NCBI GenBank assembly: GCA_034331105.1
Contig: JAXQGB010000010.1
Coordinates: 23,372 to 87,371 of the forward strand
Direction of reading: 5' to 3'
From: Caenicola sp034331105
GTDB lineage: Bacteria > Synergistota > Synergistia > Synergistales > Synergistaceae
Length of the DNA: 64,000 nt
The position numbers and the translations under genes are program-made. Under the pieces are notes generated by a model. It did no database searches. It saw only the letters and a list, made by a program, of their open reading frames with translations, and was not told where the DNA came from. Shown here in pieces: positions 9,105-16,754 of this stretch. The first letter of the stretch is position 1. Each line of letters starts with the position of its first letter.

Positions 9105-9278
9105 TTACTGAGAAATCGCGCTGACAGGGCAGGTCGCAACGCAGGCCCCGCACTCTACACATGTGTCGGGATCTACCTTTGCTTTGCCGTCATTCATACT
9201 GATCGCTGATGTCGGGCAAACGCCTACGCATGCCTCGCAACCTACACAAGCATCCTGGTCAACTACTGCTTTAGCCAT
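9105..9278 (-). CDS. 2[4Fe-4S] ferredoxin
   Basis: A 57-residue ferredoxin with two CxxCxxCxxxCP cluster motifs: C11-C14-C17-C21 and C40-C43-C46-C50. Length and spacing match clostridial-type low-potential ferredoxins, electron carriers for oxidoreductases that ferment amino acids and 2-oxoacids. The ATG at 9278 follows AAGGAGG on the minus strand. A good promoter lies upstream (9348-9376), and the gene ends at the shared terminator after thiD, so it is monocistronic. The PreA-like reductase of this window could use such a carrier, but nothing links them directly. Confidence 0.95.
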   Translation of the reverse strand: MAKAVVDQDACVGCEACVGVCPTSAISMNDGKAKVDPDTCVECGACVATCPVSAISQ

Positions 9279-9347
9279 TGTAAGAAGTCCTCCTTAGATT
9301 ATGTTTCAAAAGTATTTTTGCGGAAAAATGAAACCCCGCACCTGCGT

Positions 9348-9376
9348 ATTCTATATTGAAAAAGAAAATGCATCAA
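9348..9376 (-). promoter_or_regulatory. Sigma-70-type promoter of the ferredoxin gene
   Basis: On the minus strand TTGATG (9371-9376) and TAGAAT (9348-9353) are separated by exactly 17 bases, about 70 bases upstream of the ferredoxin ATG. Confidence 0.7.
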
Positions 9377-9419
9377 CCTTTTTTGTGAAATAAATCGGTA
9401 TTTTGTTATATGAAAAAAT

Positions 9420-9923
9420 CTATCTGCCTATTTTATCAAGCCGCGGCAATATGAAATAGATCAGAGCCATAGAGATGACAGCCTCAGGGATAACAACGCT
9501 TGAATTGTAAAGAAGTGAGTAGAGCCATACGTTCATACCTTCCGGTGCGTACTCGGAAAAAAAGATCGCTCCTGAGAGGACTGATGCAGAAAGATTCAAA
9601 AATGCGGCAACAATTACCCCAAAGTACGTGTTTGTCTTAAAGAAGCCCACAGTCCCCACAAGGGCATTTGCAACAGGATAGTCAAGCAGAGCCTGCAACG
9701 GATGGACCACATATCCTCCCAGAAAAAGCTTGAGCAGCCCTACGGCAAGTCCGGCCGAGATACCGGCTGTTCCACCCCTTCTGACAGCGAATACAAGGAT
9801 AGGCAGCATCCCAAGGCTGACAGAGCCTCCCTGGGGAAGGGCAAATAATTTTACGAACGAAAGCGCAATGGACAGTGCAATGCAAAGAGAACCCTCTACA
9901 AGGACCTTTATTGGGACATTCAT
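9420..9923 (-). CDS. thiT: Energy-coupled thiamine transporter ThiT (ECF S component)
   Basis: A 167-residue, six-segment membrane protein. The N-terminal LPQGGSVSLGMLPI stretch and the C-terminal YNSSVVIPEA region fit ThiT/YuaJ, the S component that binds thiamine and works with a shared ECF energising module, which is not in the window. ATG 9923 is chosen over TTG 9929 because GGAGG (9931-9935) then has 7-base spacing. It stands alone with its own promoter. Unlike the facing thi operon, its leader shows no THI-box. Confidence 0.85.
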   Translation of the reverse strand: MNVPIKVLVEGSLCIALSIALSFVKLFALPQGGSVSLGMLPILVFAVRRGGTAGISAGLAVGLLKLFLGGYVVHPLQALLDYPVANALVGTVGFFKTNTYFGVIVAAFLNLSASVLSGAIFFSEYAPEGMNVWLYSLLYNSSVVIPEAVISMALIYFILPRLDKIGR

Positions 9924-9967
9924 GACCAAACCTCCAGAGCGCAGCTGATTTTTAGCAGGAAAGACAG

Positions 9968-9996
9968 ATAATATATTATCGTTTGGTTGCTGTCAA
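9968..9996 (-). promoter_or_regulatory. Sigma-70-type promoter of thiT
   Basis: On the minus strand a consensus -35 TTGACA (9991-9996) and TATTAT (9968-9973) are separated by 17 bases, 45 bases from the thiT start codon. Confidence 0.8.
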
Positions 9997-10402
9997 ACAG
10001 CTTATTCAGCGGTATATTTTAAATAAACATTCTGTTTTGTGAACTTAGGAAGAGGTCAATGTCAGAAAAGGGACCCTTTCTCCGCTCCTATTATACATAA
10101 AGTTCAGCGTTAACCAGCTTTTTCCAATTATATGCATTGCAGATATTTGTTCAGATCAGATCCTTATTGAACGTGCAAGAGTAGACAGATTACTTGTTAA
10201 GGTAGTAGAATTACTTATACGGGTAAAAATAAAAGTACCCTTTTCATTTGCTGCATAATACTTTATGCCAAGCCGCTTTTGACGGTTATTATTTCGAAAG
10301 ACGGAGGTGGTTTATCGGTAGGTTTTCTTTTCACACGGTTTTGTACATTCATACAAATATTTTTATTATTTTTTCAAAAATTGAAAGGGGAGTTGTCTTA
10401 TT
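9997..10402. other. Intergenic region between thiT and nhaC
   Basis: About 400 AT-rich bases between divergent genes. I see no convincing gene, no riboswitch and only weak promoter-like stretches (for example TTGTTA with TATACG 16 bases later near 10195-10220). The nhaC ribosome site AAGGGGAG lies at its end. Confidence 0.5.
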
Positions 10403-11920
10403 ATGGAGCCTCGTAAACCTTCACTGGCGTTGACTCTTGCAGTGTTTTTATCAGCAGCTGCACTTATTGGGGCCAGTGTCTTGGTATGGGAAGTTGATAT
10501 TCACATCGCACTTATCCTTAGCGCAATGATTGCGATCACGGTTGGAGTTGCAGTCCTTAAGTATGATTACGCCACAATCGAAAAAGGTATTATAGACGGC
10601 ATAATGACAGGCATGCAGGCCTGTCTCATCCTTTATACAGTTGGTCCGCTTATCGGGACGTGGATCCTCAGCGGAGTAGTACCAACCATGATTTACTATG
10701 GGCTGGCCATTTTAAACCCGTCAATTTTCCTTTTTGCCACACTGCTCATCTGCTCAGTCGTCTCGCTTTCAACGGGTACATCATGGGGGACATCGGGAAC
10801 TGTCGGCATAGCCCTTATGGGGATCGCGCTTGGTCTTGGCATCCCTGCACCTCTCACGGCAGGCGTAGTAATTTCAGGAGCATACTTTGGCGACAAAATG
10901 TCTCCGCTTTCTGATACTACCAACCTGGCACCGGCTGTTGCGGGCACTGACCTTTTCCAGCACATCAGAGCCATGGTGTGGACCACAGGGCCTACTTACA
11001 TCATAGTTGCTGCGATCACGATCGTCATCGGTTTCCGTTATGCAGGCGGAGAGCTTGACGCTGCTAAGATAGCTGCCATCCAGGCACTTATGAAAGCTGA
11101 ATTCTGGATCAACCCCGTCACGCTCATCGCGCCTCTTGTTGTCATAGGCCTTTCTGCAACGCGTAAACCGGCCCTCCCAAGTCTGTGGGCTGGTATATTT
11201 GTAGCTATTGTCATTGCTTTGGTCAATGGTTCAGGATTTGGTGAGATCCTGAATATCATGCAGTACGGCTATGCACCCTCAGTATCAGCCTCTATAGCAG
11301 GTGCGGGTGAAGATGCTGCTGCTCTGGCTAAAGTTCTTGCCGAGAGCAACATAACTGTTGCTCCGGATATTGCTCTGGAAGCAGCGAACGACATAGTTAA
11401 GCTTATGGAGCGCGGCGGTCTGCAGTCCATGAACTGGACGATCTCCCTTATCATCTGCGCATTCACATTTGGTTTTGCCATGGATACATGCGGGTTCCTC
11501 AAGGTCATGCTCGAAGCTATAATGAAACCGATCAAGTCAGTTGGCGGAATGATCACAGCAACCATCATGTCCTGCCTTGTCTGCGACATCTTCCTTGGCG
11601 ACCAGTATCTGTCTTTAGCGATGCCGGGAACGATGTTCAGGGCAGCATATCAAGAAAAAGGACTCCACCCGAGGATGCTCTCCCGTTCGCTGGAAGATTC
11701 AGGAACACTGCTTTCAGTTCTGATACCGTGGAACACATGCGGCGCATACCACACTACAGTCCTTGGAGTCCCAACCATTGAGTATGCTCCTTATGCATTC
11801 CTCAACTATCTAAACCCGATCGTTGCGATACTTCTTACCTACATGGGCATTGGCATAGCGTGGAGAGGCAAGGACGGCGAACCTGTTATTTCAAAGACGC
11901 GTCCTGCAGATCTGGTTTAA
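10403..11920 (+). CDS. nhaC: NhaC-family Na+/H+ antiporter
   Basis: A 505-residue, 11-13 segment membrane protein of the NhaC family. The conserved central block (GTSWGTSGTVGIALMG, then SGAYFGDKMSPLSDTTNLA) is intact, with a second repeat-like block DIFLGDQYLSLAMPGTMF. Such proteins exchange Na+ for H+ across the membrane. The location between the thiamine genes and the methylmalonyl-CoA decarboxylase cluster is suggestive, since that pump exports Na+, but regulation in common is not shown. Some NhaC relatives instead exchange malate/lactate with Na+, so substrate is by family only. Confidence 0.9.
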   Translation: MEPRKPSLALTLAVFLSAAALIGASVLVWEVDIHIALILSAMIAITVGVAVLKYDYATIEKGIIDGIMTGMQACLILYTVGPLIGTWILSGVVPTMIYYGLAILNPSIFLFATLLICSVVSLSTGTSWGTSGTVGIALMGIALGLGIPAPLTAGVVISGAYFGDKMSPLSDTTNLAPAVAGTDLFQHIRAMVWTTGPTYIIVAAITIVIGFRYAGGELDAAKIAAIQALMKAEFWINPVTLIAPLVVIGLSATRKPALPSLWAGIFVAIVIALVNGSGFGEILNIMQYGYAPSVSASIAGAGEDAAALAKVLAESNITVAPDIALEAANDIVKLMERGGLQSMNWTISLIICAFTFGFAMDTCGFLKVMLEAIMKPIKSVGGMITATIMSCLVCDIFLGDQYLSLAMPGTMFRAAYQEKGLHPRMLSRSLEDSGTLLSVLIPWNTCGAYHTTVLGVPTIEYAPYAFLNYLNPIVAILLTYMGIGIAWRGKDGEPVISKTRPADLV

Positions 11921-11940
11921 TAAGGTAAGAGCGTTTTAAA

Positions 11941-12399
11941 TTGCAGGGAAAACTGCCGGAACTTGAAAATCTACTGACCTCAAGATCAGGAATGACCGCC
12001 AGTAACTATAAGACTGCGACCTTTGCAGCAATAGGTGTTTATCTCCTTGGAGGCACTCTCTGGAGGTATTATTCTCTGGGAATTACTGACAAAGCCCTCC
12101 CAAACGTTATTCTGGGGGTTGCAAGTTTCTTTGCTCTCAAGTATCAGAAACTTGTATATTTATCTCCGATAGGGATGGTCAAGGAGACTCACACTTGGAT
12201 CACCCACCACAGAGAAGTGATGAAATGGGAGGATGTCAACTTCATTACTTTGATGCACAAGAAGGGTGAGACAATGGTATTTCTTGAGAGGGACAGCTTA
12301 GGGTGGAAAGTACTTTTTGAGCGAGGTCAGGTGGAAGATCTCAAGAGAATTTTTAAGCAGTATATCCCGGATATTGAGATCAATGAGATAGACCGGTAG
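11941..12399 (+). CDS. Small two-segment membrane protein with PH-like soluble part, unknown function
   Basis: A 152-residue protein I cannot name. Residues about 23-65 form two close hydrophobic segments; the rest is soluble, with a YLSPIGMVKETHTW-like beta pattern and WEDVNFI, reminiscent of bacterial PH-domain membrane proteins. It begins 20 bases after nhaC with TTG 11941 preceded by TAAGGTAAGAG; an in-frame ATG at 11992 is an alternative that would remove 17 residues. Likely cotranscribed with nhaC and ended by the hairpin at 12412. Confidence 0.6.
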   Translation: MQGKLPELENLLTSRSGMTASNYKTATFAAIGVYLLGGTLWRYYSLGITDKALPNVILGVASFFALKYQKLVYLSPIGMVKETHTWITHHREVMKWEDVNFITLMHKKGETMVFLERDSLGWKVLFERGQVEDLKRIFKQYIPDIEINEIDR

Positions 12400-12411
12400 T
12401 TTCAAACACAG

Positions 12412-12454
12412 AGGCAGCCCCCTGACAACTAAGGTTTCAGGGGGCTGCCTTTAT
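12412..12454. terminator. Bidirectional terminator
   Basis: Strong stem AGGCAGCCCCCTGA (12412-12425) with TCAGGGGGCTGCCT (12437-12450) and a following T-rich stretch. It lies between converging genes. Confidence 0.85.
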
Positions 12455-12476
12455 CTTGCCATATAAAATCAGCTGT

Positions 12477-13682
12477 TTATTTGAAGTGCTTTTTTACCGC
12501 TTCTGCAACATTCTTTCCCAGCAGCCTGCACTGATCGAGGTCTTCCTCAGTCGGACATGATTTGACTTCGACCGAAGGCTGTATTAGGGTCCAGTCCCCG
12601 CTCTGTTCGGCAAAGAGCTGGAGTTCTGCCAGGGCACCTTTGCTCCAGCTGTATGAACCGCATATGCCAAGTATCCTGTTTTTCATCATTTTGTTTGAAA
12701 GGGATCTGCAAAGGGTCGCCATTGGGGGATAAAGTTCAGTGTTGTATGTGCAGCTCCCAAGGACCAGCCCCTTGTACCTCCAAATGTCAGCTACCATGAA
12801 TGAAAGGTTGTCCCTTGAAACATCGTGGACGAATACGTCCTTAATGCCGGCCTCAGATATCGAACGTGCTATCGCGTCGGTCATGAACTTGGTATTTCCA
12901 TACATGGAGCCGTACACTACCACAACTCCTTCATCGGTATCGTGCCTGCTCCATTTATCATAAAGATCTACTATGTGGTTCGGGTTTGTCCTGTGTATCG
13001 GCCCGTGTGCCGGGCAGATAATTCTTGGCTGGAGAGCTCTTACCTTAGCAATGGCTTTTTGAGTCGGAGATGAATAACGGCCGACTATGTTCGCGAAGTA
13101 CCGGAGGATCTCATATTCATAATGGACCATGTCCAGCTCATCATCGAAGATCCCGCCCTCAAGCGCGCTGAATCCGCCGAAAGCATCCGTCGAAAAAAGG
13201 ACTTTTTCTGTCGTATCGTAGGTCACCATGCTCTCAGGCCAGTGTACCATCGGGATCATAGCGAAAGTCACCTTGTGGTGCCCGAGGTCAAGGACGTCCC
13301 CTTCTTTGACCTCAATTATATTCTCTGTGATGTTGTAGAAGGCATCGATCATTTCAACTGTCTTTTTGTTGCCTATGATCTTCATTTCAGGGTAGAGGTG
13401 GCGAAGCATCCTGATCGAGCCTGAGTGGTCGGGTTCCATGTGGTTTACTATCAGGTAATCGATAGTTCTGCCTGCAGGCAGGACTGATGTCAGCCTTTCA
13501 ATATAGTCGGAAAGGTTGCCGCTTTTGATGGTGTCGATAATTGCAGTTTTGTCGTCGTTGATCAGATAAGCATTGTAAGATACTCCCTGCGGAAGAGTCC
13601 AGAGGCCTTCAAACAGATCAGTCTCGCGGTCATTTCCGCCTATCCAGAAGATATTTTCTGTGATTTTTATCGCTTTCTGCAT
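12477..13682 (-). CDS. Flavodiiron protein (A-type flavoprotein, O2/NO reductase)
   Basis: A 401-residue protein with an N-terminal metallo-beta-lactamase-like domain and a C-terminal flavodoxin domain from about residue 253. All diiron ligands are present: H81-x-E83-x-D85-H86, H147, D166 and H226. The FMN loop is YGSMYGNT (257-264). Such proteins reduce oxygen to water or NO to N2O with electrons from rubredoxin or a flavin reductase, protecting anaerobes. It is monocistronic. A 14-bp perfect palindrome GCATTTATAAATGC lies upstream at 13710-13723. Confidence 0.95.
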   Translation of the reverse strand: MQKAIKITENIFWIGGNDRETDLFEGLWTLPQGVSYNAYLINDDKTAIIDTIKSGNLSDYIERLTSVLPAGRTIDYLIVNHMEPDHSGSIRMLRHLYPEMKIIGNKKTVEMIDAFYNITENIIEVKEGDVLDLGHHKVTFAMIPMVHWPESMVTYDTTEKVLFSTDAFGGFSALEGGIFDDELDMVHYEYEILRYFANIVGRYSSPTQKAIAKVRALQPRIICPAHGPIHRTNPNHIVDLYDKWSRHDTDEGVVVVYGSMYGNTKFMTDAIARSISEAGIKDVFVHDVSRDNLSFMVADIWRYKGLVLGSCTYNTELYPPMATLCRSLSNKMMKNRILGICGSYSWSKGALAELQLFAEQSGDWTLIQPSVEVKSCPTEEDLDQCRLLGKNVAEAVKKHFK

Positions 13683-13709
13683 CGCTATTCCTGCCTTTCA
13701 TGGTCATCT

Positions 13710-13723
13710 GCATTTATAAATGC
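13710..13723. promoter_or_regulatory. Perfect 14-bp palindrome upstream of the flavodiiron gene
   Basis: GCATTTATAAATGC is its own reverse complement and lies about 28 bases before the flavodiiron start codon, a usual place for an operator near the transcription start. TTGATG lies further upstream. No regulator can be named. Confidence 0.4.
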
Positions 13724-14010
13724 ATAATAATGATACAGCAACATCAATGATAGGATAAGATGGCAAAAAAACAAACTAGAAACATTGCAAATAAGACAAA
13801 ATAATAATTTTCAAACAAGAAAGATTATTCTGACATTTTATTGCGCCCATTTTTTAATCAAGGCTGAATGTAATTTTTAGCGCCTAAAAGAAGGTGAAAC
13901 ACTTCACGTAAAGGCAGGCTTCAAAGTATTTTACGTAAATTAAGAAAAAAGCTTCCATAGTAGATATATTTTTCGGTTTGACCAATATGTCTGAAATGAC
14001 CTGTCAAATG

Positions 14011-14039
14011 TTGCAATTTTCGCAAACCTGACTGATAAT
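14011..14039 (+). promoter_or_regulatory. Promoter of the methylmalonyl-CoA cluster with overlapping dyad
   Basis: TTGCAA (14011-14016) and GATAAT (14034-14039) are separated by 17 bases. The -35 box is the left half of a dyad, TTGC-AATTTTC-GCAA (14011-14025), that may bind a regulator. The rest of 13724-14127 is AT-rich without genes; CACGTAAA and TACGTAAA occur near 13908 and 13931. Confidence 0.6.
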
Positions 14040-14127
14040 AGTACGGTGTGATTTTTTACAACCCAAATTAAGTGTGCAGGTGATCTGTATAAACGGTCAC
14101 GAAATGTTTCATAAGGAGGCGGAGTAA

Positions 14128-15807
14128 GTGTTTGACCCAAAACAGCTCCAGGAAGTGGCAGAAGGCAGTAAGTGCTATGAATCATCAGTAGTTAAGACTT
14201 TGGCGAAAAACCCTGAAAGGAAGGAAAACTTCACAACAGGGGGAGGAATACCCCTCAAGAGAACATATACCCCTGAGGATCTTGAAGGTCTGGATTATTC
14301 AAAGGACCTTGGCTTTCCCGGTCAGTACCCCTACACAAGGGGAGTTCAGCCAACAATGTTCCGCGGCCGTTTCTGGACGATGCGCCAGTATGCCGGTTTT
14401 GCAACGGCAGAGGATTCCAACAGGCGCTACCGTTATCTTCTGAGCCAGGGAACGACCGGTCTTTCAGTTGCATTTGACCTTCCCACCCAGATAGGATACG
14501 ACTCTGACGATCCAATGGCGATCGGAGAATGTGGAAAGGTCGGAGTAGCGATTGACAGTCTTGCTGACGCGGAGATCCTTTTTGATCAGATCCCGCTCGA
14601 CAAGGTATCAACATCAATGACGATAAACGCACCTGCTTCTGTCCTGCTTGCAATGTACATAGCAGTGGCAGAAAAACAGGGCACCCCGATGAGTGAGCTT
14701 TCAGGGACCATCCAGAACGACATCCTGAAGGAATACATAGCCAGGGGAACATACATCTTCCCTCCCAAGCCGTCGATGAGACTCATCACGGACATTTTTG
14801 AATTCTGCAGCAACAACATACCCAAGTGGAACACGATCTCGATCTCAGGCTACCATATCAGGGAAGCCGGATCTACAGCCATTCAGGAAGTAGCGTTTAC
14901 TCTTGCAGACGGTATTGCATACATCGAAGCAGCCATTAAATCGGGGCAGGATCCGAACGTTTTCGGGAAGCGCCTCTCCTTCTTCTTCAACTCGCACAAC
15001 GATTTCCTTGAAGAAGTAGCGAAGTTCCGCGCTGCACGCAAGATATGGGCCAAGATCATGAAGGAACGTTTCGGCGTAACAGACAAGGGCGCCCAGATGC
15101 TCCGCTTCCACACTCAGACAGCAGGATGCACCCTGACGGCACAGCAGGCGGAGATCAACATCGTTCGCGTAGGCATCCAGACAATGGCAGCCGTATGCGG
15201 AGGAACACAGTCTCTCCACACCAACAGCCTCGACGAAGCACTTGCACTTCCGACAGACAAGTCGGTCCGCATTGCTCTCCGCACTCAGCAGATCGTAGCC
15301 TATGAATCAGGCATCACCAACACGGTAGATCCTCTTGCAGGCAGCTACGCTGTTGAAGCTCTCACCAAAGAGATCGAAGACGGCGCCTGGGAGTACATCA
15401 ACAAAATAGATGAGATGGGCGGAATGATGACTGCTATTGAAAAAGGATATCCCCAGAAGAACATCCAGGATGCCGCATATCAGTATCAGAAGTCGATCGA
15501 ATCAGGCGACCGCATTATCGTCGGAGTCAACAAGTTCCAGGTCGAAGAAGACATGTCTGAGCGCAAACTCCTTAAAGTCGATGCAAGCGTTGGAGTCAAC
15601 CAGATAAAGAAACTCCGTGCAATGAAGGAAAACCGCGACAACGTAAAGGTCAAGGACTGCCTTGAAGCAATACTCAAGGGAGCGCAGGGCGAAGACAACC
15701 TCATGCCCCTTATCCTTGATGCGGTCCGCCATTATGCAACAGAAGGCGAGATATGCGGAGTTCTACGCGGAGTGTTTGGCGAATACAAGGAAAACGTGGT
15801 TCTTTAG
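14128..15807 (+). CDS. mcmA1: Methylmalonyl-CoA mutase, large (catalytic) subunit
   Basis: A 559-residue TIM-barrel mutase subunit without the B12 domain, which is encoded by the next gene but one start downstream. The substrate pocket has the methylmalonyl-CoA mutase signature and not that of isobutyryl-CoA mutase: Tyr88 in MRQYAGF, Arg206 in IARGTY and His243 in ISGYHIREAG. Typical blocks GTIQNDILKEY, GGTQSLHTNS and VDPLAGSY are intact. It interconverts succinyl-CoA and (R)-methylmalonyl-CoA with adenosylcobalamin. Start is GTG 14128 behind AAGGAGG. It opens a cluster of seven genes leading to Na+-pumping decarboxylation; no MeaB-type chaperone gene is present here. Confidence 0.95.
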   Translation: MFDPKQLQEVAEGSKCYESSVVKTLAKNPERKENFTTGGGIPLKRTYTPEDLEGLDYSKDLGFPGQYPYTRGVQPTMFRGRFWTMRQYAGFATAEDSNRRYRYLLSQGTTGLSVAFDLPTQIGYDSDDPMAIGECGKVGVAIDSLADAEILFDQIPLDKVSTSMTINAPASVLLAMYIAVAEKQGTPMSELSGTIQNDILKEYIARGTYIFPPKPSMRLITDIFEFCSNNIPKWNTISISGYHIREAGSTAIQEVAFTLADGIAYIEAAIKSGQDPNVFGKRLSFFFNSHNDFLEEVAKFRAARKIWAKIMKERFGVTDKGAQMLRFHTQTAGCTLTAQQAEINIVRVGIQTMAAVCGGTQSLHTNSLDEALALPTDKSVRIALRTQQIVAYESGITNTVDPLAGSYAVEALTKEIEDGAWEYINKIDEMGGMMTAIEKGYPQKNIQDAAYQYQKSIESGDRIIVGVNKFQVEEDMSERKLLKVDASVGVNQIKKLRAMKENRDNVKVKDCLEAILKGAQGEDNLMPLILDAVRHYATEGEICGVLRGVFGEYKENVVL

Positions 15808-15840
15808 GATCTCTAGAGAGCTGATAAGGAGGAAAAAAAG

Positions 15841-16254
15841 ATGGACCGTAAAATTCGCGTAGTTGTTGCGAAACCTGGACTTGATGGCCATGACCGCGGC
15901 GCAAAGGTCGTTGCCAGAGCATTCAGAGACGCAGGCATGGAAGTAATATATACAGGACTTCGTCAGACCCCCGAGCAGATCGTAGCCACCGCTATCCAGG
16001 AAGATGCAGACGCCATTGGTATAAGCATTCTTTCAGGAGCTCATGAATACTGCTTCAAGACGATCATTGATCTCCTCAAAGAAAAGAATGCAAGTGATAT
16101 CATAGTATTTGGCGGAGGGGTCATCCCCGAGTCAGACTATCCTACGCTTCTGGGATTCGGAGCCGGAGCCATATTCGGTCCCGGCACACCCACAACAGAG
16201 ACAATAGCCTGGCTTGAAAAGGCAGTCGCTGAGAAGAGATCGAAAGAGGCATAG
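15841..16254 (+). CDS. mcmA2: Methylmalonyl-CoA mutase, B12-binding small subunit
   Basis: A 137-residue cobalamin-binding domain. The cobalt-ligand motif is D15-G-H17-D-R-G20, with the SILSG loop and the C-terminal GGG/PGT segments of the Rossmann-like fold. It pairs with the large subunit 33 bases upstream to form a split mutase of the kind known in archaea and some anaerobes. RBS AAGGAGG precedes the ATG at 15841. Confidence 0.95.
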   Translation: MDRKIRVVVAKPGLDGHDRGAKVVARAFRDAGMEVIYTGLRQTPEQIVATAIQEDADAIGISILSGAHEYCFKTIIDLLKEKNASDIIVFGGGVIPESDYPTLLGFGAGAIFGPGTPTTETIAWLEKAVAEKRSKEA

Positions 16255-16257
16255 GTC

Positions 16258-16659
16258 ATGAAACCAACAGTTATCGACCACATCGGAATAGCAGTAAAAA
16301 ACATCGATGAATCTCTCAAGCTCTGGGAAGCCACTCTGGGTATCAAATGTCATGGTGTGGAAGAAGTTGTCGAACAGAAGGTAAAGACAGCATTCCTGCC
16401 CCTAAAGGATACTGAAGTCGAACTTCTTGAAGCCACAAGCCCTGAGAGCCCCATAGCAAAATTTATCGAAGCAAAGGGCGAAGGTATTCACCACATGGCC
16501 ATAAGAGTAGACGACCTCGAGGCGACACTTGCGGAGCTCAAGGAAAAGGGTATTCGCCTTATCGATGAAAAACCGCGCCTAGGCGCCGGCGGTGCAAAGA
16601 TCGCCTTCATCCATCCCAAGGCGACCGGAGGCATTCTGCTCGAACTGAGCGAACGCTAA
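16258..16659 (+). CDS. mce: Methylmalonyl-CoA epimerase
   Basis: A 133-residue vicinal-oxygen-chelate (glyoxalase-fold) enzyme made of two beta-alpha-beta modules. Metal ligands fit H8 (IDHIGIAV), H78/H79 (GIHHMAI) and E129 (GILLEL). It converts (R)- to (S)-methylmalonyl-CoA, the form used by the decarboxylase encoded next. ATG 16258 follows the previous stop by 3 bases; the ribosome site GAAAGAGG lies inside the small-subunit gene, indicating coupled translation. Confidence 0.95.
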   Translation: MKPTVIDHIGIAVKNIDESLKLWEATLGIKCHGVEEVVEQKVKTAFLPLKDTEVELLEATSPESPIAKFIEAKGEGIHHMAIRVDDLEATLAELKEKGIRLIDEKPRLGAGGAKIAFIHPKATGGILLELSER

Positions 16660-16673
16660 TATAAGGTAAGAAG

Positions 16674-16705
16674 GACCCCCGTGCTGTATACGCAGCACGG
16701 GAGTC
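16674..16705 (+). terminator. Intercistronic hairpin between mce and mmdA
   Basis: Stem CCCGTGCTG (16678-16686) with CAGCACGGG (16693-16701), extended by GAC/GTC pairs and followed by a short T run. It may be a partial terminator or an RNA-processing/stability hairpin separating mutase from decarboxylase expression. Confidence 0.6.
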
Positions 16706-16754
16706 TTTGCTAAAAAGTACCGAAAGTTCCAGAACATCAAGGAGGTTAGTAGTA

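Noticed and set aside
9924..9967. Possible TPP riboswitch before thiT
   Set aside because: The leader is short and has no CTGAGA or ACCTGAT blocks on the minus strand.
10248..10433. 61-codon open frame before nhaC
   Set aside because: No ribosome site, no recognisable protein, and it overlaps the nhaC start region.
14350..14395. Phe78 in PTMF as a possible mutase substrate-specificity change
   Set aside because: The specificity tyrosine is the one in RQYAGF ten residues later, which is conserved (Tyr88), as is Arg206.
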